Below, piece after piece: positions 1-5,389 of a stretch of DNA of 10,537 nucleotides; positions within the stretch are counted from its first letter, which is position 1, and every line of letters begins with the position of its first letter. The DNA lies in NCBI GenBank assembly GCA_020025755.1, contig JAHHRO010000054.1, positions 1 to 10,537 on the forward strand. The letters run 5' to 3'. A model generated the notes under the pieces. That model searched no databases. It had not been told where the DNA came from and saw only the letters and a list, made by a program, of their open reading frames with translations. The stretch comes from Butyricicoccus sp. Its GTDB lineage: Bacteria > Bacillota > Clostridia > Oscillospirales > Butyricicoccaceae. Both the position numbers and the translations under genes were made by a program.

Positions 1-3
1 TTG

Positions 4-50
4 GCCGCCGTCGCCGGCGCGACACGTTTCCCTGCTTCTCAAAGCAAATC
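4..50 (-). repeat. Left copy of 47-bp terminal inverted repeat
   Basis: Read on the minus strand this segment matches 10483-10529 at 46 of 47 positions; the only difference is a T/C transition ten bases in. The outer part is GC-rich and contains the palindrome CGCCGGCG, and the inner part is the GATTTGCTT core shared by all units of the repeat family. Only three bases lie outside it before the window ends. It may be the end of a repeat element or simply the point where assembly stopped. Confidence 0.9.
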
Positions 51-175
51 TTTTTGCAGAAATGGAACTGCTATCGCCGTTCCAAAAATATAATCGTTTG
101 CTTTGAACCAAATCATTTTGCAGAAATGAAAATCCTACGGACTTTCCAAACTCTCCGCAGTTTGCGGAAACATAA
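51..175 (-). repeat. Degenerate repeat units, left cluster
   Basis: On the minus strand this region carries diverged versions of the unit arrayed at 10263-10482: a TATGTTT...TGCGGAG..GTTTGGA..GTCCGTAGG block (about 130-175), the TTTTCATTTCTGC block, and GATTTG at 109-114, followed after 64 bp by the terminal copy. The block at 155-167 forms a perfect CCGCA/TGCGG hairpin, which is partly broken in the right-hand copies. Reading frames here (for example 54-251) arise from the repeat and look non-coding. Confidence 0.75.
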
Positions 176-206
176 ACCCTACCACCTTCCCCTGATTTTT
201 GATGTA

Positions 207-216
207 CCCCCCCCCC
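207..216. repeat. Run of ten C followed by six A
   Basis: A C10 tract is followed at once by A6 (217-222). It lies about 30 bp upstream of the -35 element of the promoter for the gene at 317. Such tracts slip during replication and can alter transcription when close to a promoter; they are also common sites of sequencing or assembly error. Confidence 0.9.
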
Positions 217-247
217 AAAAAACATGCACAAAAATAGCTACCATCTA

Positions 248-275
248 TTAAACATTCTTTATTCGAGCCGATAAT
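248..275 (+). promoter_or_regulatory. Candidate sigma-A promoter for the 317-1192 gene
   Basis: A TTAAAC -35 element (248-253) and a GATAAT -10 element (270-275) are separated by 16 bp. Transcription would begin near 282, giving a leader of about 35 nt with AAGGCGGTG ahead of the ATG at 317. The -10 is good and the -35 is weak. Confidence 0.5.
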
Positions 276-316
276 AAAAATAGAACCTATCGTTTGATGA
301 CAAGGCGGTGAAATGA

Positions 317-1192
317 ATGAGTATTGCAATGGTTGGTTCGATCAATACCTATATCAAATCCCTCAAAATGCAGCAGAAGTGGACAGAACGCCGGCAGGCA
401 GGCGATTACTCCGGTAAGGAAAAAAAGCAGACGCTGGACGAGTGGATCCGCGAGCAGAGCAAGCCCCAGCCCATGCACGGTCAGGAGCGCACCGAGGCAG
501 AGTCGGCAAACCTCCAATCCATCCAGATGAAGGTTTCCAATGGCAAGTCCCTGACCCCCGAGGAAAAAGAGTTCCTCAAAAAGCACGACCCTGATACCCT
601 CAAAAAAGCCGAGGATATCGAACGGGCACGCGAGGACTTCAAGCAAGCCCTGCGCCGCTGCCGCACTAAGGAGGACGTGGAACGCCTGCGCATGACCCAG
701 CTCAACGCATCCATGAACACCATCAACTCGGTGGAAAACAACCCCAATATCCCCCTGCATAAAAAACTGGAGATCGCTTTGCAGGAGAATGGCAAGGTCA
801 ACGCCATGCAAGAGGAGATCCACCATTATGTAGAAGACGGACGCTACGAAAAGCTGCCCACCGATGCAGAAAAGCTGGAAGCGGAAAAACAGGAACTGGA
901 AAAGCATTTCCCGAAGCCCGAACAGCCCGATGTGTCCAAGCCGACAGACAAAACCGAGCACACCGACCAGACGGACAGGACCGAACGCCCCGAAGCACCG
1001 GAAGATGTACCGGCAGAGGACAGACCCGAGCAGACGGACGAGCCGGACAAACCCAGCATCGAGTTGGAAACGCCCGAACAAAAGAAGGTCAAGCGTGCCA
1101 AGGCACAGGCAGCCTATGGACAGATGCAGGCAATGGCTGCCCAGCCTATATACCTGTCCCAGCCCAAGCAGGAGCTAGACATAAAAGGCTGA
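317..1192 (+). CDS. Uncharacterised charged helical protein (291 aa)
   Basis: The function is not recognised. The ATG follows the purine-rich AAGGCGGTG at moderate spacing. The protein is hydrophilic, with no signal peptide or membrane segment, so it is probably cytoplasmic. Residues 1-50 contain the segment TYIKSLKMQQKWTERR. Residues 55-195 are rich in Lys, Glu and Arg and predicted helical or coiled coil, including NNPNIPLHKKLE near 141-152. Residues 198-255 are a low-complexity Pro/Glu/Asp/Thr linker with repeated TD and PE steps, and 256-291 end in an Ala/Gln-rich helix and a short tail. I recall similarly organised hypothetical proteins in Clostridia, but from memory only. It is the only rightward gene in the window, with its own promoter and terminator, so it is a single-gene unit. 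A 264-codon antisense frame across it is a composition artefact. Confidence 0.85.
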   Translation: MSIAMVGSINTYIKSLKMQQKWTERRQAGDYSGKEKKQTLDEWIREQSKPQPMHGQERTEAESANLQSIQMKVSNGKSLTPEEKEFLKKHDPDTLKKAEDIERAREDFKQALRRCRTKEDVERLRMTQLNASMNTINSVENNPNIPLHKKLEIALQENGKVNAMQEEIHHYVEDGRYEKLPTDAEKLEAEKQELEKHFPKPEQPDVSKPTDKTEHTDQTDRTERPEAPEDVPAEDRPEQTDEPDKPSIELETPEQKKVKRAKAQAAYGQMQAMAAQPIYLSQPKQELDIKG

Positions 1193-1211
1193 CTTCCTCA
1201 CCCATTTCCCG

Positions 1212-1253
1212 AAACAGTGCGTCGTTTCTTTTGGGAACGACGCGCTGTTTTTG
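1212..1253 (+). terminator. Rho-independent terminator after the 317-1192 gene
   Basis: A 15-bp stem (1212-1226 with 1236-1250, one G-T pair) with a 9-nt loop runs into a T tract ending TTTTTGTCTTC. It lies 20 bp past the stop. Read leftward the same hairpin has no U tract, so it is a poor terminator for the convergent gene ending at 1258. Confidence 0.93.
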
Positions 1254-1257
1254 TCTT

Positions 1258-1776
1258 CTATTGATGGTTCCATTGGTCGATCAGCTGTTTGACCGAAAAA
1301 TGCTTGGGATTTAAATAGGCAGCTCCTGTGTCGATGATCCGAAATGCTGCCGTATCAAAGGGAATGGATGTGTCATACAGGAAATCGTCATTGATCCACA
1401 GCAGCCCTGCGCAGGCTTCGGGCAGCCGCTCCCGATGGGCACACGACAGCACCTCCTCGGTAAACGAGGAAACCGGAATACAGGTGATCCCGTAACCTGC
1501 GGTATCCTGCCGGAACTGTTCCAGATGAGCTTCCAGCACGAACCCCCAGCGGTATCCTGCCGATACAAACGCCACCAGATGCTCCGGAACACAGGACACA
1601 TCCAGCCAAGGGTACGATGCCGCCGCATCATAATAGACCGCCATCCACGCGCGATCCCCCTCTCCCCATATGCTGTATCTTCCCACGAGTGCTTCCAGTC
1701 TGCCGGAAAGCGAGATCGGCGGCACGGAATCAAGCGGCAGCACAGTCTCTCTGCCCAGATACTCGGTCAGCTCCAT
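1258..1776 (-). CDS. Hypothetical protein (172 aa)
   Basis: The family is not recognised. The ATG is preceded by a textbook AGGAGG seven to eight bases upstream, so the start is secure, and the stop is TAG. The protein is compact, acidic and rich in Trp and Tyr (for example YSIWGEGDRAWMAVYYDAAA near 35-54), with no signal peptide or long hydrophobic segment, suggesting a soluble intracellular protein. The C-terminus contains the run YLNPKHFSVKQLIDQW. It lies 65 bp downstream of the TetR-type gene in the same direction, but the regulator's terminator lies between them. No promoter fits between that terminator and the ribosome binding site, so expression probably depends on read-through. It faces the 317-1192 gene tail to tail and has no good terminator of its own. 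Confidence 0.85.
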   Translation of the reverse strand: MELTEYLGRETVLPLDSVPPISLSGRLEALVGRYSIWGEGDRAWMAVYYDAAASYPWLDVSCVPEHLVAFVSAGYRWGFVLEAHLEQFRQDTAGYGITCIPVSSFTEEVLSCAHRERLPEACAGLLWINDDFLYDTSIPFDTAAFRIIDTGAAYLNPKHFSVKQLIDQWNHQ

Positions 1777-1803
1777 GTTGTTTTCCTCCTGTTATCATAT
1801 CAC

Positions 1804-1836
1804 AAAAAAACAGGGAAGCCCTCGGCTCCCCTGTTT
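1804..1836 (-). terminator. Rho-independent terminator after the TetR-type gene
   Basis: On the minus strand a 13-bp stem (1824-1836 with 1808-1820, one A-C mismatch) with a 3-nt loop ends in seven T. It starts six bases after the stop codon of the 1842-2453 gene and ends about 14 nt before the AGGAGG of the next gene. Confidence 0.9.
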
Positions 1837-1841
1837 TATCC

Positions 1842-2453
1842 TCACAGCGCGTATGACCTGAGATATCTGTTTGCGATCTCACGCCCTAATTTCTTGATAT
1901 CACATTGTCCATGCTTCTGGCACCAATAATATACAATGCCGCGGCAGATGAGCAGCAGTTCTTCCCCGATCTCCTCCGCACTCTTTTCCGTGGAGAGCAC
2001 CTCGCCCTTCTGCAAGTTGCCGATCATGCCGATCAAACCTGCCGGCAAGCCGCGCTTATGCGACAGGACAAAGTCGGTTGGCTCCATAAGCTGTGCGCGG
2101 TAGATCTGTGCGCAGAGCGGATAGCCCAGATCGATGCAGTAAACCATCTGATAATCCACATACTCCAAAAGACCCTGCATATCACACCGCCCCTTGAGCA
2201 GCGGATATACGATATCCTCGAAGTAGGCATCGCACCGCGCATACACGCCGGACAAGATGCCTGCCTTGCTTTTCAGATGATGATAGAATGCACCGGTCGA
2301 TACACCAGCTTGGGCGCAGATATCCGCGATCTTGACCTGATCGTATCCCTGTTCACGCACCAGCTTCAAAGAGATCGACAGCAGCTTCTCCTTTGTCTGT
2401 TCTGCCTGCTCTTTGCGGCTGATTTCATGCGCAACTGTACTCTCCTGCTCCAT
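1842..2453 (-). CDS. TetR/AcrR-family transcriptional regulator
   Basis: This is a DNA-binding repressor of the TetR/AcrR type, 203 aa, normal for the family. The N-terminal domain spans about residues 13-65: a first helix (KEKLLSISLKLVREQGYDQV) leads into the helix-turn-helix IADICAQAGVSTGAFYHHLKSK (about 42-63), with the typical GAFYHH recognition helix. Residues 66-203 form the helical ligand-binding and dimerisation region and carry several Cys (75, 90, 106, 114, 160, 168, 174). The ATG follows AGAGGTG. The gene has its own promoter (2520-2548) with a palindrome just downstream, which fits autorepression. TetR-type regulators usually control a neighbour; candidates are the CPBP protease upstream and the unknown protein downstream. 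The ligand and true targets cannot be read from the sequence. Confidence 0.95.
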   Translation of the reverse strand: MEQESTVAHEISRKEQAEQTKEKLLSISLKLVREQGYDQVKIADICAQAGVSTGAFYHHLKSKAGILSGVYARCDAYFEDIVYPLLKGRCDMQGLLEYVDYQMVYCIDLGYPLCAQIYRAQLMEPTDFVLSHKRGLPAGLIGMIGNLQKGEVLSTEKSAEEIGEELLLICRGIVYYWCQKHGQCDIKKLGREIANRYLRSYAL

Positions 2454-2480
2454 AAAAAAAGCACCTCTGTTTCAATATGT

Positions 2481-2504
2481 ATGGATCACTCCCCCATGAT
2501 CCAT
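2481..2504. promoter_or_regulatory. Palindrome, candidate operator of the TetR-type regulator
   Basis: Perfect 8-bp arms ATGGATCA (2481-2488) and TGATCCAT (2497-2504) are separated by 8 bp. The site lies just downstream of the predicted start of transcription of the regulator gene and 28 bp before its ATG, where a repressor would block elongation or polymerase binding. It could also act only as an RNA hairpin in the leader. Confidence 0.55.
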
Positions 2505-2519
2505 TGCTGTCCTAACCGT

Positions 2520-2548
2520 ATTTTAGCACATCTTTTGTGATTTATCAA
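2520..2548 (-). promoter_or_regulatory. Sigma-A promoter of the TetR-type gene
   Basis: On the minus strand TTGATA (2543-2548) and TAAAAT (2520-2525) are separated by exactly 17 bp. Transcription should begin near 2513, giving a leader of about 60 nt that contains the palindrome at 2481-2504. Confidence 0.75.
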
Positions 2549-2561
2549 ATATACCGTTTTG

Positions 2562-2583
2562 AAAAAAATTTGGACTGCCAAAT
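2562..2583 (-). terminator. Short terminator-like hairpin after the CPBP gene
   Basis: On the minus strand ATTTGG and CCAAAT form a 6-bp stem with a CAGT loop, followed by a T run. The stem is short and AT-rich, so termination may be partial. It lies about 40 bp past the stop of the 2625-3443 gene. Confidence 0.45.
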
Positions 2584-2624
2584 ATCCTGCCTGTTTTACG
2601 GCAACCCTGCCCATGCGCCACGGT

Positions 2625-3443
2625 CTATATGCGCAAATCCGTGCTGCCCTCGGAAATCTGCGGCGCACGCGGACGGATCTTCACAAGGATCACGACCGCC
2701 GGAATGACCATCACAAGCGAGAGGCAGAAAATGACCATCTGTACGAGATCGGTGTCCAGAAACGGCGGAAGGGTGGAAAGCAGGTTATTTATCACATGCA
2801 CCAAGATCGTGAGTTTGAGACTGCGGGTATGGGCGTAGAGGATGCCCAGCCCAATGCCCAAAAGCGCGGCGTACACCGCCTGCACCGGCTCTACATGCCA
2901 GATGCCGAAGGCAATGCCGGAAAACAGGATCGGCAGCCATCCTGCCCGAATCTGCTCCATATAGTGAAACACCAGTCCGCGGAACAGGAGCTCCTCCACG
3001 ATCGGCCCCACCAGCACAACGGACAGGAATACCCAAATATATGCCTCGTTATCAATGGTGCTCCATGTCTCGCCAAAGCTTACAAGGCTGTGCTCCAAAA
3101 GCGGCACGCTCTGCGAAATACTTGCGGCAAAGTTGAGCCAAAGGATGGAAATGCCGCCCAGTCCCAAGGTCAGCACGAGCAGCTTGGGATAGAGCGCACG
3201 CACGCGCACGGCATCAGGCGCAGGCGGCGGTGTTTTGCGGTAGATGCGCCGCAGCCATCCCCCGAAGATCGCAAGCAGGAGCACGCACATGCATGCATCC
3301 AGCATAAAATAATGCTCGTATGCAGCCTCCTCGGAATAGATCATACCGCCCAGCAGGAACAGCACAATAGATATCAGATGATAAAATACGATCGCCCACA
3401 GGGAAAGTGCCGTATTCTTGATGATCTCTTTTGTTGTCTTCAT
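2625..3443 (-). CDS. CPBP-family intramembrane glutamic endopeptidase (CAAX-type)
   Basis: This is an integral membrane protease of the CPBP/ABI (Rce1-like) family, 272 aa. Conserved motifs are present in order: EExxxR at 150-155 (EELLFR), FxxxH at 179-183 (FGIWH) and HxxxN at 216-220 (HVINN). In Rce1-type enzymes these residues form the active site in the membrane. About seven or eight hydrophobic segments are visible, including near 13-33, 48-62, 88-105, 136-147, 171-204 and 233-254, with a cytoplasmic-looking basic tail. The start is fixed by AGAGGAGG seven bases before the ATG. Known members act in bacteriocin self-immunity, protein processing or envelope stress; no bacteriocin gene is visible here, so the substrate is unknown. 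Transcription probably starts near 3651, giving an unusually long leader. The TetR-type gene follows downstream but has its own promoter. Confidence 0.93.
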   Translation of the reverse strand: MKTTKEIIKNTALSLWAIVFYHLISIVLFLLGGMIYSEEAAYEHYFMLDACMCVLLLAIFGGWLRRIYRKTPPPAPDAVRVRALYPKLLVLTLGLGGISILWLNFAASISQSVPLLEHSLVSFGETWSTIDNEAYIWVFLSVVLVGPIVEELLFRGLVFHYMEQIRAGWLPILFSGIAFGIWHVEPVQAVYAALLGIGLGILYAHTRSLKLTILVHVINNLLSTLPPFLDTDLVQMVIFCLSLVMVIPAVVILVKIRPRAPQISEGSTDLRI

Positions 3444-3515
3444 TGTTTATCCTCCTCTGATCGAAATAAAATGTCGCTCCCTTCAAATGATATGTACCGT
3501 TTTTCTTGTGACTGC

Positions 3516-3803
3516 CTATTTATGCAGAATGTTACGCTTTTTTCCGCACCATTTTTTATTATGCTTGAGGTCATCCCTGAGCGCATCGAAACAGGAATCG
3601 AGTTTTACATTGCCGCCTCAGCGCATGAGTTCCGCTTTTGCAATTGAAAGCAGTTCAATCATAGCATGTGTCATAGGCAAACACAATAGGTCATTGTTTA
3701 TAATTCTGTGTCTGTTTTTTATGCAATATGACCATTTGTTCTGGCGTTTCCCCCAATTTTCAACCAACCGCTTGTGTGAAAAAAGCGAAAAAATCCTCCC
3801 TGC
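3516..3803 (-). pseudogene. Possible decayed reading frame with internal stop
   Basis: The 380-bp gap between the CPBP gene and the uraA terminator holds, on the minus strand, a frame open from about 3803 to a TGA at 3618-3620 and again to a TAG at 3516-3518. The peptides around the TGA read smoothly (LLSIAKAELMR, stop, GGNVKLDSCFDALRDDL, then KKWCGKKRNILHK), as if an Arg CGA had become TGA. No ribosome binding site or certain start was found and no family is recognised. The region is more AT-rich than its neighbours. It overlaps a good promoter for the CPBP gene, so it may instead be untranslated leader that is open by chance. Confidence 0.25.
3658..3686 (-). promoter_or_regulatory. Extended -10 promoter upstream of the CPBP gene
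   Basis: On the minus strand TTGTGT (3681-3686) and TATGAT (3658-3663) are 17 bp apart, and the -10 carries the TGC extension. Transcription would begin near 3651 and give a leader of about 200 nt before the CPBP ATG. A CTGCTTT/AAAGCGG hairpin lies at the very start of that leader. Confidence 0.55.
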
Positions 3804-3820
3804 CTATGCAAGGAGGATTT
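3779..3820 (-). terminator. Rho-independent terminator after uraA
   Basis: On the minus strand a 13-bp stem (3808-3820 with 3791-3803, one G-T pair) with an ATAG loop is followed by TTTTTTCGCTTTTTT. It begins five bases after the uraA stop codon. Confidence 0.95.
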
Positions 3821-3825
3821 CGGTT

Positions 3826-5094
3826 TTATGCCACGCTGTCATTCGACCACTTGAGGCGATCGAACACATAGAAAATGAGGCTCAGGATCATTGCAACGAT
3901 GGCAGCAAGCACCATACCCTTGAGCTGTACATCGCCAATGCCGATCGAAACACCGGACAGACCCACCACGAAGATGACCGAAGTGAGAACCATGTTGCGG
4001 TTGCGGCTGTAATCCACCTGATGGTCGACCAGCACGCGCAAACCGGAGGTTCCGATCATACCGTAGAGCAGGAAAGAAATACCGCCGATGACCGGCCCCG
4101 GAATGGTCTGGATCAGTGCCGCGAGCGGGCCGACAAACGAGCAGATAATGGAGATGATCGCTGCGCCTGCGATCACGCGCACGGAATACACACGGGTCAT
4201 TGCCATAACGCCGATGTTCTCGCCGTAGGTCGTGGTCGGAACCGAACCGATCATACCGGAAACCATCGTCGAGAAGTTGTCCGCAAACAGCGAACGGTGC
4301 AGCCCCGGATCTTTGATGAGGTCACGCCCGATGATCTGTCCGGTCACGATCTGATGACCGATATGCTCGGACGCAATGACGAGAATGACGGGCAGAATGA
4401 CAAGGATCGCTTCCAGCTTGAACTTTGCCATCTGGAAATGCGGTACCTGAATGATGCTCTGGCTCAGTGCGCCCATGAGATCCGCCGAGGTGACAACGCC
4501 CGTCATGACAGCCGCCGCATAGCCTGCAAGGATCGCGATCAAAATCGGGATGACGGACAGGAAGCCACGGAACAGCACATTGCCGAATACCGCAACCCCC
4601 AGCGTCACCAGAAATACGATGACGTTCTTGGGCTCGATCGCATCGCCCAGAATCCCTGCGGTATTTGCCGCACTGCCGGCAAGTTCCAGACCGATCAGGG
4701 CAACGACCGGCCCCATTGCCGCCGGTGGGAGCACCACATCAATCCAGTCCGTTCCGAACCGATAGACGACCGCCGCGAGGATACAGCCGATCGCGCCCAC
4801 CGCTACAAAGCCGCCGAGTGCGTATTCATAGCCCCAGTTCTGAATGACGATGCCAGCCGGTGCAAGAAATGCGAACGAAGACCCTAAGTATGCCGGTGCT
4901 TTGCCCTTGGTGATGGCAATGAACAGCAGCGTGCCCACACCGTTCATAAACAGCACGATTGCCGGACTGATGCCGAACAGGAACGGCACAAGCACGGACG
5001 CGCCGAACATGGCGAACATGTGCTGGATGGACAGCGGTACGAGCAGCCGCGCCGGTACCTTGTCCTCAACCTGAATGATTTGCTTGGATTGCAT
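3826..5094 (-). CDS. uraA: Uracil permease, NCS2 family (UraA-type)
   Basis: This proton-coupled uracil transporter of the inner membrane feeds pyrimidine salvage. The 422-aa length and sequence follow E. coli UraA closely throughout. Visible landmarks are QHMFAMFGASVLVP (24-37), PAYLGSSFAF (67-76), the PPAAMGPVVALIGLELAG segment (123-140), ASEHIGH (241-247) with Glu243, and TTTYGENIGVMAMTRVYS (287-304) with Glu292. In UraA the two matching glutamates bind uracil. About 14 membrane segments are expected. An in-frame frame extends upstream to 5232, but the ATG at 5094 is preferred: it has GGAAGAGG seven bases before it and matches the family N-terminus, while the extra 46 residues are basic and Ala-rich and unlike any transporter. 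It has its own promoter and terminator. B. subtilis calls its equivalent pyrP. Xanthine transport is unlikely given the close match to UraA. Confidence 0.95.
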   Translation of the reverse strand: MQSKQIIQVEDKVPARLLVPLSIQHMFAMFGASVLVPFLFGISPAIVLFMNGVGTLLFIAITKGKAPAYLGSSFAFLAPAGIVIQNWGYEYALGGFVAVGAIGCILAAVVYRFGTDWIDVVLPPAAMGPVVALIGLELAGSAANTAGILGDAIEPKNVIVFLVTLGVAVFGNVLFRGFLSVIPILIAILAGYAAAVMTGVVTSADLMGALSQSIIQVPHFQMAKFKLEAILVILPVILVIASEHIGHQIVTGQIIGRDLIKDPGLHRSLFADNFSTMVSGMIGSVPTTTYGENIGVMAMTRVYSVRVIAGAAIISIICSFVGPLAALIQTIPGPVIGGISFLLYGMIGTSGLRVLVDHQVDYSRNRNMVLTSVIFVVGLSGVSIGIGDVQLKGMVLAAIVAMILSLIFYVFDRLKWSNDSVA

Positions 5095-5101
5095 GTTTTT
5101 A

Positions 5102-5109
5102 CCTCTTCC
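5102..5109 (-). promoter_or_regulatory. Ribosome binding site that sets the uraA start
   Basis: GGAAGAGG on the minus strand ends seven bases before the ATG at 5094. It supports this start over the TTG at 5232, which has no such site. Confidence 0.8.
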
Positions 5110-5122
5110 TTTTTTATTGGCA

Positions 5123-5224
5123 GGGCGTACACCCTTACGCCCCCTCCCATTGCGCATGTGAGCGTCCGATGCGGCTGCCGTGTGACAGACCGCCGCGGCT
5201 GCTTTCATATCTGATGCAAGCAGC
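5123..5224 (-). promoter_or_regulatory. Structured 5' leader of uraA
   Basis: The leader of about 140 nt can form three hairpins in transcript order: GCTGCTT/AAGCAGC (5218-5224 with 5198-5204), GCGGC/GCCGC (5192-5196 with 5171-5175), and GGGCGTA/TACGCCC with an AGGGTG loop (5136-5142 with 5123-5129). None is followed by a U run, and the UCCNGNGAGG core of a PyrR binding loop is absent. If the leader regulates, it does so by another route. No known riboswitch class was recognised. Confidence 0.45.
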
Positions 5225-5242
5225 TTACGCAATGCCTAAGAT

Positions 5243-5251
5243 AGTATATCA
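5243..5251 (-). promoter_or_regulatory. Extended -10 promoter for uraA
   Basis: TGATATACT on the minus strand is an extended -10 (TGn plus TATACT at 5243-5248). The -35 region at 17 bp (TTTTAT) is weak but AT-rich. Transcription would start near 5236, so uraA can be expressed apart from ppx-ppk1. Confidence 0.5.
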
Positions 5252-5309
5252 TCTTTTTTATCCAAATAAAAGAAAAAAAGTAACAGAAAATCACAAATTT
5301 CAGGCTTCC

Positions 5310-5370
5310 AAAAAAGTCTTTTCGCCACTTGGGTTTGGGATCAAGCAGCCCCAAATTTTCAATCCCCAAG
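5310..5370 (-). terminator. Weak terminator-like structure after ppk1
   Basis: On the minus strand nested arms CTTGGG/CCCAAG (5365-5370 with 5328-5333) and TTTGGG/CCCAAA (5350-5355 with 5334-5339) form a hairpin with a 9-nt asymmetric bulge. A T6 run follows only after about 12 nt. The spacing is poor for an intrinsic terminator, so some ppx-ppk1 transcripts may continue into uraA. Confidence 0.35.
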
Positions 5371-5389
5371 GAAATGTACCTTGAATCTA

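Noticed and set aside
4..50. Insertion-sequence ends of a composite transposon
   Set aside because: No transposase or other mobility gene lies in the window, and target-site duplications cannot be seen because the flanks are missing.
287..1081. 264-codon minus-strand frame opposite the 317-1192 gene
   Set aside because: It lies wholly antisense to a better-supported gene with promoter, start and terminator, and its Phe/Leu/Cys/Arg-rich sequence is typical of a shadow frame.
2559..4887. Long plus-strand frames (362 and 489 codons) across the CPBP and uraA genes
   Set aside because: They are antisense to genes with full family motifs, have His/Gln/Arg-rich text, and carry no ribosome binding sites.
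5123..5224. PyrR binding loop or pyrimidine attenuator before uraA
   Set aside because: The conserved loop core and the terminator U tract are both missing.
5095..5232. N-terminal extension of uraA to a TTG at 5232
   Set aside because: The 46 extra residues do not fit the transporter family, overlap the structured leader, and lack a ribosome binding site; the ATG at 5094 has one.
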